From: Symsagittifera roscoffensis
Taxonomy: Eukaryota > Xenacoelomorpha > Acoela > Convolutidae
DNA length: 64,000 bases
NCBI RefSeq assembly: GCF_963678635.1
Contig: NC_087066.1
Span: forward strand, 28,215,301-28,279,300
Reading direction: 5' to 3'
In this document: piece by piece, positions 32,200-43,393 of the stretch
How positions within the stretch are numbered: position 1 is the stretch's first letter
Layout of the letters: every line of letters starts with the position of its first letter
Notes under the pieces: model-generated
Seen by the model: only the letters and a program-made list of their open reading frames with translations
What the model was told of the DNA's origin: nothing
Database searches by the model: none
Made by a program: the position numbers and the translations under genes

Positions 32200-32533
32200 T
32201 TCCGAGGTTGGTACTCAAAATAGTTTGCGTTTGCCTAAACATTCGTTTCTTGTACATCCGGCCGTAATGCGCAAAATCATTTTTTGTTAACTTAGCTTTA
32301 TCAGTAAACCAAATTTAAGGTAAATCAGCTTGACTTCGTTCAAAAAATGGATTGCGAATTGACCTCGCTACAGTACGGGCCTGTAATTTTAAGCCGTTCC
32401 AAAGGATTACCATCATACTTGAAGAGTTTTCATTTGAATAATCGATCCTTCCTTTTGCAATGCCAAAATTTCGACTAAATTTCCAACCAAAAATAATCCT
32501 GGTGAGCGGAAGAGCTCGAATTGGTTGACGCAA
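32200..32533 (-). pseudogene. Possible Tc1/mariner-like transposase fragment
   Basis: The minus frame 32315-32533 ends SQADLP, then a TAA at 32315-32317. The same frame continues IWFTDKAKLTKNDFAHYG to about 32200. In many DDE transposases the second catalytic aspartate sits in an IWFTDEA(H/K)F context, so TDKA would be a decayed form. The upstream part (TVARSIRNPFFER) has no decisive motif. No inverted repeats were found around it. This is a weak call. Confidence 0.25.
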
Positions 32534-34905
32534 GCGTTGATTGTGAATTTACAAGCTCAAGTAACGGAGTGATTTATTAAATAGCTCAACAACTAGGTGA
32601 CTTTGACGAGTTTCATTGTTGAATTGGGGTGACTGCCTCGAATATGTGTGATGTTTAATATGATGTTATGTGTTTATAAAGTACGGTGTTGCAGTTGCAG
32701 GGAACTACGTTGTAAGTTTCGTGCTCTAGAACTGGTTGAAGTAAGCGGGATTATCAAATATGACAGCGATGGAACATTTTCAAAACTCCCTAACATGGCA
32801 GACTCAGAAATCGTCCACTGATTTGCAACTGAAAACAGGCGGAGTTGTATTTTAGTTTGACTTATATTCAGCTCCCGTCATCTAGGTTTCACTAATTATA
32901 AGTACCGAAAATACGTTGTGGAAGAAATATAGGAATCAGTGGAGAGCCTTGAACCCCGTGCTTTACACTTGAATACAAAAACCACCTAATTGGGCGTTAC
33001 CCGCAGAAACTATATCTCTGGGAACGTTTCATTGCGCCATATCTTCTCTAGAAGTCTATGTGGTCAGTTTGGTTATGCGCTCCAATGGATTCGATTTTGG
33101 CACAATTTCTACTAAAATTTTGTGCAGTTACCTGCTGTTTCCGTATTTTAGCTTGCCGAACTAAGAAAAATTTGACGTAGAGGGAGTTTTTTTCCTATTC
33201 GGACTCAACTATTTTCGGCTTCAACCATTTTTTTCATAAGATTGTGGGTTTGCACTTTTTTCATTAACTGCTTAACCTAGCTCTTGGCTTTTTATTCCTA
33301 GTAAGCTCATTGATGCTTCATTTTGTCTCAAAAACTCAATTGTTCCCAACTTAGCCAACAGCAGTTTTTTTTCCGTTGACTAAAAATCATTTAGACTGTC
33401 CAATTTTGAATTGAAAACCGCAACTGATGTGAGCTTAGAGGCTTCTTAGTCAAAGATACTACTTTCCTGGGAACCCGGTTGAATTGCCCTTTCATTTTCT
33501 TCAAATCTTGCATAGACCCTAGATTTTCGCATTACCATATCATATGTTTTGATTATCAGATGACGCCATTGTTGCATTTGTTTCTCAGTTTTATCCGTAT
33601 TTAAAAACTTTATTGCTATTCGATATACCACATTTTTTCAAATGGTTTTCAACGGTTACCTTCTTTTTCTCATCTCTATGGTTTCTTTGATGTCTTTATG
33701 AACATTGAGATGCTCAATGTCTTAGTTACGCCAAAATGCAAGCAGCTTTTCTTCCATTTGGCTGAGATCTTGGGTCTTTGTAGCGATTAGTTTTAAACTT
33801 GATTTCAATGTAGAAGAAGAACGCAGAAGAGAAGATTAATTCAAAAGGGCAAAAAGGCGAAGACATTAAATCATTGTAACACATATGCAACACTCTATGA
33901 AAGACTCTAAATGAACAACCGTCTCAACAAGACAAGGTTCTCAAAAACATCGGCTAAATGTCCATGTAGTCTACCTAGACTCATTAACGTTCCTTGAAGA
34001 GCGCGCATTGCTTTCTCCTTTATCAATTTACTACGTTACTATTCAGATGAAGGTTTGAACTGATTCCTGCTATGCCTACATGCATTTGTTTGTAGCGTCA
34101 TGCCAACTTACCATGTTTGATTGGTTGTATGAAATACTCAAAGCAGTTTTGTACAGTTTTACGGGGGTTAGTGGAGTTTGAATTTAAGCGAGTTGATTAC
34201 AGAGTGACGATGTTTTTTTGCTAGCGGGTGATGCAACGAACTTGCACCGGCAATGAAGACCACTGAAGAAACTGTGGATTTTTAATTTTGGCGAAAAATT
34301 TCATCCTATTACTTTCAGCGTTTTGGTCGGCAGTGTTACGTGTATTTAAAAAGTCTAATTTTGGCTACAATTTCAAAAGCAGGATATACCACAAAAAATG
34401 ATCAAATTTTTTGCGAAAAAGATTTATCACCCTTTTGTACAAGGGCCTAACGCTTTGACGCAAATTTTCCATTTAAAACAGACCTTATCTTAGGCCACGG
34501 TTTTTTTTATTAATTAGTGTCTAAAACCTGCATCAGTATTCTGCCATTGAATCTTAAAATATCAAAACTCTAGGACATTAAACGCTAGCAGATCTAACCC
34601 AATTTGACGTAAAACTGATTTTTGTACATTTCGAACTATAATGAATCTAAAAACATTTAATCGAAAGCCAACTTTGAACATCTAACATAAAACACTGTGC
34701 TTTATTGCGTGTGAGAAGGTTCACATTGTCGAAATAACAGTTTTGACAGACAAAAACCTGTCAACCAAGGTACGCCAATGTCGTTTCATGAACTAATTTA
34801 AACAGGTAAACAAAGCAAAAAGGTTCTTGGGGGGTTCGAACCTGATTACCGAGAGTTCATTGTAATTTCTATCAAGTGTGCTTCACATTTGTTTCATACA
34901 TAAAA

Positions 34906-35450
34906 CAAGACTGCTCGTATCAGGGCGAAGCCCTGAATAATCCGACAGCCTTTAAGGTTTATGGAACAGTAATAACATAATCAACATTAAAAAATAAATG
35001 AAATAAAACAAAATTGAACATTTTTATTTTGTAAAATTTGAAGTTTTTTCTATGAAAATAAACCCCCCACACGCCATATAAAGTACAAAACAATATTATT
35101 CATTTCTAGTAACAACTTCATTAAGGCAAATAAGCTTCTTTCAACCAATTTGGAACGGTTTCTAAGACGGATTAAATCTCCGCTTACGCGTTATTAGCAC
35201 GAAATATATCGCGCGTTAATTGTCCCAAATTGGCCAAAATGGACACATTTAAACCCCCATAACTTTACGAAAAAATGATCACAGGTGAAATATTTTTTCA
35301 AATTTAAGCTCAGGACAACAATAGCTTTCGAATGATGTAAAAAATAACGTCAAAAATGGCTAGTTAAAAAATCGAAATTTGTCTGAAGAAAAAAAAACCC
35401 ACCCCGAGCACAAATGTTCCGTTACTTTCGTATCGAAAGTCGAAACAACA
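34906..35450 (+). repeat. Dispersed repeat family, copy B
   Basis: Full-length relative of 5896-6437. Starts CAAGACTGCTCGTATCAGGG and ends near TATCGAAAGTCGAAACAAC, with the same CGCGTTAA/GCGCGA core. Differences are scattered substitutions and small indels. Confidence 0.8.
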
Positions 35451-35639
35451 ACTTAGCTAGGAATCTAAACAACGCCGAGCCGTTTGGATTGCTATGATCA
35501 ACCTTCATGTTATGGTCGCTTTAGTTTACTGCTTTCATAACTCAATTTATTGTAAGATTTCGTTCTATATTGGTGTATACTCTCGCTTATCATTAAGTTT
35601 ATAACAGAGACAATTGAAAGTCCAGCACAAACTTATAAA

Positions 35640-36594
35640 CAAGTCAGCTCGTATCAGGGCGAAGCCATGAATGATTTGACTGCCTTTTAAGTTTTATGGA
35701 GCAGTAAAAACAGTAAAAATAAAACAAAGTTTAGAAAAATAATTTTTAAAATTTAAAATATTTTATGAAAATCATCCCCCCACACGCCATATAAACTACA
35801 AAAGAAAAAACTTCGCTCCTTGTTACAAATCAATAATAGCAAATAAGCTTCCTTCAACCAATTTAGCACGATTTCTTAAACGGATTAAATCTCGCTTACG
35901 CGTTAATAGCGCAAAATATATCGCGCGTTAATGATCCCAAATTGGCCAAAATGGCAATATTTAAACCCCCGTAACTTTACAAAAAACGATCACAGGTGAA
36001 ACATGTTTTCAAATTTAAGCTCAAGAGAACATTATTTTCGAAAGATATAAAAAAATCTGTCAAAACTGGCTAGTTAAAAAGTATTTGTGCTCGGGGTGGG
36101 TTTTTTTTTCTTCAGACAAATTTCGACTTTTTAACTAGCCATTTTTGACGGAAATATTTTTATGTTCTTCGAAAGGTATTGTTGTCCTGATCTCAAAGTT
36201 GAAAAGATATTTCCCCTGTGATCATTTTTGTAAAGTTATGGGAGTTTAAAGATTGCCATTTTGGCCTAATTGGGACAATTAACGCGAGATATATTTCGCG
36301 CTATTAACGCGTAACCGGAGAGTTAATCCGTCTTAGAAATCGTTCCAAATTGGTTAAAAGAAGCTTATTTGCCGTAATTGATTTGTTACAAGGAGCGAAA
36401 TCAATCCTTTTAAACTTTATATGGCGTGTGGGGGGAAGATTTTCATGAAAATTTAAAATTTAAAAAAAAAATTCATTTTGTTTTATTTCATTTAATTTCT
36501 CAACTTCATTTCTTTATTTCATTTAATTACTGCTCCATAAACCTTAAAAGGCAGTCCGAACATTCAGGGCTTTGCCCTGATACAAGCAGTCTTG
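35640..36594. repeat. Dispersed repeat family, head-to-head copies C and D
   Basis: Copy C (plus, 35640-36080) lacks its last part and abuts copy D (minus, 36081-36594), producing an inverted repeat with arms of about 450-500 bp. D ends CCTGATACAAGCAGTCTTG, the reverse of the family start. A more diverged end fragment (TTGATATACGAGTAGT) follows near 36700. Confidence 0.8.
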
Positions 36595-36846
36595 TTTGAC
36601 TTGATATTTGATGTTTTCCAACGCTTAAAGTTTTTAAATATTTTTTTCAAGCACTATTCGATATGGATTAAGGAGCAGTCGAACAATTCAAGCCTTTGCC
36701 TTGATATACGAGTAGTTTAGTTTAAGCACAAATAAAATATTCCTGAAAGTGTGTCACCAACTAGTGTCTATTCACGAAATTTGAATCAAGACAATTAGGT
36801 TCAACCTAACTACCACTCCCAATTAAGTTCAACGGTGTATGGTGGC

Positions 36847-37298
36847 TGTTTATGCTACATAGCATTAAGGTTGAAAGTATAGTATAAAGCCAGTATAGTT
36901 GCTTAGCAAAACCAGCTATATAGCTCAGCGTATACATAGTGAGTTCCGGGGAGTTCGGCGTGGGTTCGATTCTCAACTAAGTCGTTTCATTTGAGAATCC
37001 TATATGAGCCGAACCTGACAGAACATAAAATGCTAATATTTTAATTGGTTCAAAATTGGTTTGCAATTGAGTTTCTGTTAATTAAACTGCGTGAACTAAG
37101 TATGAACTCATTGTGAAATAACACATAAATCACACAAATCAAGGCATGAACAAGCCCACTTTTTAACTTGATACGTGTAATGTTGTTGCTAATTCCGTGC
37201 AATAAAAATTACTAAAATTCGCCGTTTTTTGATTCTCTTGAATTAAACCGATTCTTTTTCCTGTTTTTTTTATTCGAGTTTTAAAAAAGGCCAGAATA
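36847..37298 (+). repeat. BEL 5' LTR
   Basis: 452 bp, starting TGTTTATGCTACATAGCAT and ending GGCCAGAATA. A GTGCAATAAAAATTAC stretch (about 37197) gives an AATAAA. A tRNA-like arm pair lies at 36911-36985 (TAGCTCAGCG A-box-like; GGGTTCGATTCTC B-box-like). It differs from the 3' LTR by scattered substitutions and small indels. Confidence 0.95.
36911..36985 (+). other. tRNA-like segment inside the BEL LTR
   Basis: TATAGCTCAGCG is followed about 35 bp later by GTGGGTTCGATTCTC. In the 3' LTR (45666-45740) the same region forms a perfect 5-bp T-stem, GTGGG/CTCAC, around the 7-nt loop TTCGATT; here the last stem base is changed. Acceptor stem is poor. Likely a captured tRNA or SINE piece with potential Pol III box A/B. 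Confidence 0.55.
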
Positions 37299-37301
37299 TT
37301 T

Positions 37302-37319
37302 TGGTGCCGCAACTCGAGA
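37302..37319 (+). other. BEL primer-binding site
   Basis: TGGTGCCGCAACTCGAGA starts three bases after the 5' LTR. TGG matches the complement of a tRNA CCA end. The tRNA used was not identified. Confidence 0.6.
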
Positions 37320-38510
37320 ATTGTTATCCGAAAGCAAAATACATCTAAAAATTTTTGTGCGACCTCAAATTGAACGAAACTCATGCCAATGGTCAGATTA
37401 AGCAAAAACTCAAACTAGTGCAACCGACCAAAAAATCAAATACAGATCGATTGGCCAAAAGTCAGAAACTGTGAAAAACAACCCAGTTAACGAAATCAAG
37501 AACCGTATCGCTTGCCGAGTTTAGCCGAACCGATACGATCGAAATCTTTTGGCACAACAGCAAACAACTTCTGTCGAAACAACCAGTTCTTGTATCAGTA
37601 TCATACCAAAATCTGCCCTAGTCAAAACAAAGCCGACAAGCCAGAAGGCCGACATCACACAAGGCCGAAAGTGGTATTTTGTGGATTCTTTGTGGACTTT
37701 TGGTCTGAAGCTCGGTGAACTCCCTGCAGAAAAACTTCTAAGACCGAACCTTTTTTTGTCCGTTTCTCAACTCAATTATGCTATAACCTGACCTATGAGT
37801 GCTACGATTTGTAGTTTTTACTGTCATTATTAGGATTTGCTATATTTCAAATTCTGCAGTAAAATTACATACGACGTTGTTATTTGCAAACCGATTAAGA
37901 CCGTACTAGAAACCTAATCCAAGTTCATACCCAGTACCCTAGTACCCCAGGAGAGTATCGAACCCAAAAAAAATTTTGTGAAAAAAAAATCCAGAAAGTT
38001 TTCCAAAAAAATATTCGCAAAAAAGTTTTTTTTTTCGAAAAACAATTTTTCGAAAAAAAACTTTTCCCAAAACTTTCACTGAAAAAAAAATATTTTTTTG
38101 CTCGAATTTAGAGCTAAATCGGAAAACACCGTTTTGTCTCGCCCGTTCAACCGTTTAAACCGTTAAACCGTCAATCGTGTCGAGCAAGTTTTTTGAGTGA
38201 ATCCCTACCTCGGTTTCCCCCAGTGGTTGGATAAACTTTAAAAATTTGCTCGGCTCGCCCCGTTTTCGGCAGCATACCGCCGCGACCGTTACTATTACCG
38301 TTTCGCCGTAACGTCGCTGAGTTTAACCGATGAACCGTACGCGTTAACAGAAATAGTACTGAATCGAGGCTTTAGTAGAACCTTACAAACCCTCAGCTAA
38401 GGGTTCTTAAAGTTATTATCGTCATAATTTTTTTTCTCTGTGACGACTTTACAACAGCAGACTGCTTAAATTGATTGCCATTAAAACAACCGTATCCTTT
38501 ATCACTCTCA

Positions 38511-39158
38511 ATGGTGTTTATCATTGCTGCGAGTTCTCTCCATCACTCCGTAAATACATTACCATTAACTCTACAAAAACGCCTCGACGACACTTTAAAA
38601 GCAGTTCCAGGTTTAAGCTTTAATTTGAATGCAAATAACCGGCAAAAGACTGTTCAATACCTTTTAAGCAATTCCCCAAAATGTATGATAGAGAAAAACT
38701 TTATAATTTGGCACTATGTTAAAAATAATTCATTGAGCAAGCATAGATCAAACAACGATAACCCACTTACACCAGAAAGTCTGATTGAAATTTTAAAAGA
38801 ATATAAAAACAAAATATCAGCCATTATTTACGTACACCGTCAAAAAACCCCCAATTTTTAGTGTACTTTAGTTGAAACAGGAATATTAACCATTAATGTG
38901 ACCAAACATTTAATCTCAAAAAGAAAAACTAGCAACAAAGAACTAATTCGTAAGCTTAAATTAATTCATCCTCCGCCGTTTTTAGAAATAAAAAATTTGA
39001 GAATCATTCGACGTTATTTCCCCAATCTGTCCAAACTTATCAATAAATTTGAAAGTCGTCGACCAAATACAAGGAAAAGAAAAGCAGATAAGCATAAGAT
39101 TTCACAAATGACAACAGTCGAAGAATATTTAACATTTGTTAGGCATTATAAATCTTGA
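38511..39158 (+). pseudogene. Unknown ORF in the BEL leader, one in-frame stop
   Basis: From ATG 38511 a single frame runs 215 codons to 39158, interrupted only by TAG at 38859-38861. It lies before gag, where BEL elements usually have no gene. Residues are mixed early (hydrophobic start MVFIIAASSL, then SNSPKCMIEKNF), and lysine/arginine-rich later (RRPNTRKRKADKHK). I do not recognise it. It may be a captured host fragment, an extra element protein, or the 5' part of a longer gag reading. Confidence 0.35.
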
Positions 39159-39370
39159 TTTGTTTTTTTTTCCATTAGTTAAATTCATCTTTATTTTCAA
39201 TCTTGTAGTTTGTTGTCCTTCTGTTCCGTAGGCGACGAGAATTGTAGGGGTCTTCCGAGGATCCTCTCGTTCGGTATAGGACGCGGCTATTTGAATTGAT
39301 TTTAATTTGATTCCGTCAATCGACACTAAATTGTTTTTTTTTGCTCTTATTTAAAAACAAATATTTTAAA

Positions 39371-41484
39371 ATGGAGCTTGACTTCGGCCAGAAGCTAAAC
39401 AAAATTTATCTTGCCAGGAAAGAATTGGAAACAAAACTTTCCGATTACCATGCAAAAATTACGGAATATATAAGTGCGAATGATAGACCAGCTAAAATTG
39501 AAACGTACATCGAAAAATCTAGCAATTGCTTACAAAAAATTATAGAGAAAAGTGATGAACTTAAACCTTTGTCTATGCACAGCAACAACGCTGCTGAAAC
39601 AATAAATCAACTTGAATTTTACCTAGGATCTATCACTGCAAAAAATGACGATGTATTAGGTCTAGCTACTGATTACTTTCAAATTAAACATCAAGAGGAC
39701 CAGATAGCAACTGCACGAATCCCAACGCCAAGCGAATCCGCCCGTTCCAAGAAACCCCTTTCACAGCGTTCTAAGATTGCATCAATGACTTCGAGTGAGC
39801 GTCGAAGAGAGGCAGCACTTGCAAAAATTAGACGCGAGGAAGTTGAACGCCAAGCAGAGGCTAAGCTTTGTTTGAAAAAGCAAGAGATCCAGATTCAGTC
39901 GATGAATGGTCAACTTGATTTTGATGTGGTTGTAGAGGAAAGCCGTCAAAAGCTAGCCGAAGCAACTATCGAAGAGGCTGAAAATCTGGAAGACGCCTCT
40001 GAAATTTGTGAACTTCGTCGTAGCAGATCGAAATTGGCAATGGCCGTTCAGGAGAACCAAACGGAGGAAGACAGGACAAGAAGTTGGGTGAACACTCAAT
40101 TCCCAACTCAGGAGATAGTTCAGCCCGTGGCGCCAGTCTAAAGTGTCAATCTGGAACCAGCTTCCGCGTTCTTTTCTTTTTCAAGTATTGAACCGCCTTT
40201 CAGTAGAAATCTGACGATGATTAATAACTCTCATCCAAATGCTAATTATTTCGAATCCTTGTGTATAAACTCACAGAGTGTTAACGTCCCTCATACATCA
40301 AATACAAGTGTCAGTTTGCCAAATCCAAATGTAAACAGTACGTATGAGCCACAGGAACAGCTACCTTTGACCAACCTATACAACTACAACCCTTTGATGC
40401 AGAGTAGTTTTCATCATTCTAATATCCCGACGAGCTCAATGCCCATTGCTCAACAAACCTTTTTCCCAAGTAATTCTGCAAATTTTGTGTACCAACCGCT
40501 TTTACCAGCTAACGTTGGTCCTCTCAATCCTCTAACAGTCACCTTCTCCCCTAACTCATATTATGTCACACAGCCATCGAATGTTCAACCGTTCTCTAGC
40601 GGAGGAACAACTTTTTATGTCGGTGATCCTAAAGCTGTAGAGGCCGCTATCTATTCAAAACCGCTGTTGGCGCCTTAAACAAAAGAGAACAAACAGTATG
40701 GCCCATTTACGTCCTCGGGCAGTAAACCAATCACTAATCAAGATCAAGCTGAAATCTTGACACTGAGCCAGAAAAGTCCCTTACCTGAGTGGAAATTGTC
40801 TTCTTTCGACGGAAATCCATTGCAGTGGCCTGAATGGTTTGGTCAGTTTAAAAGTGCAAAAGTTTTAAGTGATGATGTCACACTGACATATCTCAAAACT
40901 CTTGTTTCAGGCAAAGCGAAGAATGCAATTGCCGGATTCGCTTACAGTGGAGTATTCTACAAGGACGCTTTGAAAACTCTAGAGAGGAAATTTGGACAAC
41001 CACAGACAATTGTGGCAGCTCATCTTGGAAAACTTTCGAATTTTCTACCTCTCAAAATGCACAATTCAGAAAGCATTATCAGTTTCGCTTCCTGTATATC
41101 CAGTCTTGTCGCTGTTTTAAAAACGTTAGGATATGAGTACGACTTGAAGAGTACATCCGTTTTGAATCAAGTTATTTCAAAATTGCCTCCAAATATGAAA
41201 AAGTCGTGGTCTCTCCACTCTGTAAAGAAATTTTGGAGACAGCCAACAGTTTGAGATTTTAATGATTGGCTCCGCGACAAAGCTGAGGCACTTGAACTTA
41301 TGCGTGTGAGTCAGAATAAGTCACGACCTGAGGAGACTCCATAGACTGGTTTCCATAAAATTTTTGCCGCTGCTTCAAAAGTTGAAAAACCATTTTATGC
41401 TCCGTGCCTCCACTGCAAGGGCAAACACCCACTCTGGAGTTGTTCTCTGTTTAAGGAAAAGACCCCAACTCAACGAGCTCAATT
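39371..41484 (+). pseudogene. BEL gag with four nonsense codons
   Basis: One frame runs from ATG 39371 to about 41484, broken by TAA 40139, TAA 40676, TGA 41252 and TAG 41342. N-terminal part (39371-40138): long coiled coil with the ERRREAALAKIRREEVERQ segment usual in BEL Gag. Middle: low-complexity N/P/S-rich linker. From 40757: DUF1759-like Gag (PLPEWKLSSFDGNPLQWPEW, later LERKFGQPQTIV and a SKLPPNM segment). End: a first zinc knuckle, CLHCKGKHPLWSC. A frame change near 41485 moves the reading to the next piece. Function when intact: particle formation and RNA packaging. Confidence 0.85.
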
Positions 41485-41485
41485 C

Positions 41486-42051
41486 TCTGCACAAAATAGG
41501 TTTTTGTTTTGCTTGCTTTCAACCTGACCACAAGTTCCGAAAATGCCCTAAAGCCCGCAAATGCACTAAGCCTGGTTGGTTGTGAAAGCACCCATAATGT
41601 CTTGTTGCATAGTGCTGAGAAAGTTTTCAGCGTAAGGTCTGCAAACAAAGAGTTAAACCATAGCAATAACGCAAGCCATTCAAATTCAAACAGTACCGCC
41701 CCGCCGAACCGGACTAAGTCGCAAACTTCGTCATCGAACGTAGCCGGTCTTACAAGAAACTAGCGGGACTCCTTCCTGTGCTTCAATTGTTCTCACACAG
41801 AGGTGACCACTACTCTTGTAATGTGCGACTCCTGTTGTACCCACTCATGGGTCTCGGCGGGCCTAGCACAGCGTGTAAATTTAACTGGCCGAAAGCTAGA
41901 TATTCTGGTGAACGGCTTCAATTCGACGGAATCCTTTCCCACGCAACAAGTCGAAGTGAATGTTTTTGCCAAATACGACCACCATGAATACTCGTTTAGG
42001 GTTACGCCGTTTCTGAAAGGACAGTTTGAGCGTTCGTTCCGAAACCATTGA
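41486..42051 (+). pseudogene. BEL second zinc knuckle and aspartic protease, multiple frameshifts
   Basis: Frame 3 gives CFACFQPDHKFRKC (C-x2-C-x4-H-x4-C) ending at the stop 41583. The reading then changes frame at least twice. At 41803-42051 a DUF1758-type protease segment reads LVMCDSCCTHSWVSAGLA and later ILVNGFNSTESF. The catalytic motif is D-S-C rather than the usual D-S/T-G, with a C-C pair. Whether that is decay or a lineage feature cannot be told from one copy. Confidence 0.7.
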
Positions 42052-43393
42052 CGTTCCCATTCTCCAAGACATGTTTCCACATCTGCAGTCAATTAAACCT
42101 ATTGTCTACAACCATTCCGACGTTGAGATGATGTTAGGGCAGGATGTCTTTCATGCAATCAAGCTTCTCGAATACTTCCAAGAAGGAAATCAAAATACTC
42201 TTGTCGCTGTCCGTATGCCCATTGGCTGGGTTCTCAGTGGCCCACTCCCATCACCAATTGGTGTTCGACCCACCACTTTCAAGTGCAATCTTGAAGACGT
42301 AGCACTTGCTGACCAAGTGAAGAAATGGTACGACCTAGAGTCGTATGGCACGTTTAAACAAGCTGATCCCCGTTCCTCAGCTGATAAACGTGCACAAAAA
42401 ATTCTTGACTCTACCACAATTCATGATGGCAGCCGTTATGTTGTCGGAATGCTCTGGGCTGATGACAACATTCATCTTCCCGATAATTTTTACGCTTCAT
42501 TGGTCCAGTTTAAGTCTCTTGAAAAGCGTCTAGAGAAAGCTTTAAAACTGAAAACTCAATACGCATCAGATATCCGAAGTGATGTCGAGAAGGGTTACGT
42601 AGTCCCGGTTAGCCGTCACGACTTAAAAAACCGTTCAGACCGAGAATGGTACGTACCGCACCACCCAGTTTTAAATTCGAACAAACCTGGCAAAGTTCGG
42701 CGCGTTTTAAACGGTGCTACTAAGTTTCACGGCAAATCACTGAACAACTCCCTGCTCGTCGGCCCCGATCTGCTTCAGAACCTTTTATTCGTTTTAATGC
42801 GCTTCCGAGAGCACAAATACGCAATTTGCGCAGATATCGAAGGCATGTTTATGCAGGTCTGTTTATTAGAAAGCGATCAACGTTCCTTGCGTTTTTTTGT
42901 GGCGGGAGGACCCCACATTCATATATTTGGAGCGAAAGATTCTCCGACATGTGCTAACTATGCTCTACGCCGAACAGCCGTCGACAACCAAGATCGTTAT
43001 TCCGATGCCGCGCACGCCGTGCTAAACAACTTTTTCATGGATGACTACCTTGGGTCTGTGAAAAACCCAGAAACTGCTTTAATGATAAATCGCAGTTTAG
43101 TTGAACTGCTTAAGTTGGGTGGGTTTAATCTCACAAAATTTATTAGCAACGTTCCCAATTTGTTTTCGAAACTAAATCCCCCTAAAACCAGCGCTAACAA
43201 CAGTAAGGAAATTTTTACCGCTGCGATTAATCCGGAAACCGCATCGCATGTTCTCGGTCTCAAATGGGACCACGTCACCGATGCGTTGGTTGTGAGCAGA
43301 GGAGTCAACCGCGAACTCAAAGACTCTGTTACGCAGCGATCGGTCTTTAGTTTTGTGTCCTCCGTGTTCGACCCCATAGATCTTTGCTACTGA
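42026..43393 (+). pseudogene. BEL reverse transcriptase
   Basis: A 455-codon frame with the RT landmarks: VRRVLNGATKFHGKSLNNSL, ICADIEGMFMQV (first catalytic Asp), HIFGAKDSPTCANYALRR, and FFMDDYLGS (the Y/F-x-D-D box), followed by the LLKLGGFNLTKFISN thumb segment. Between LRFFV and HIFGAK the sequence looks shorter than usual for BEL. The frame ends SSVFDPIDLCY-stop. BEL elements normally continue FDP-x-G-hydrophobic into the RNase H, so a frameshift plus small deletion lies at about 43375-43390. Confidence 0.9.

Larger units (their letters stand above)
30791..34905. other. Non-coding stretch
   Basis: Contains a B-box-like GAAGATTCGAATCTGAGC (about 30941), the TA microsatellite and one possible transposase fragment (32200-32533). 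The minus frame at 33446-33631 has less AT-biased residues than its neighbours but no motif I know. Otherwise nothing supported. Confidence 0.4.

Noticed and set aside
34830-34855. GGGTTCGAACCTGATT resembling a tRNA B box
   Set aside because: No A box or stems at the right spacing; not a tRNA.
37512-37791. Two overlapping plus frames in the BEL leader just after the LTR
   Set aside because: Short, no motif; the leader ORF at 38511-39158 is a better candidate.
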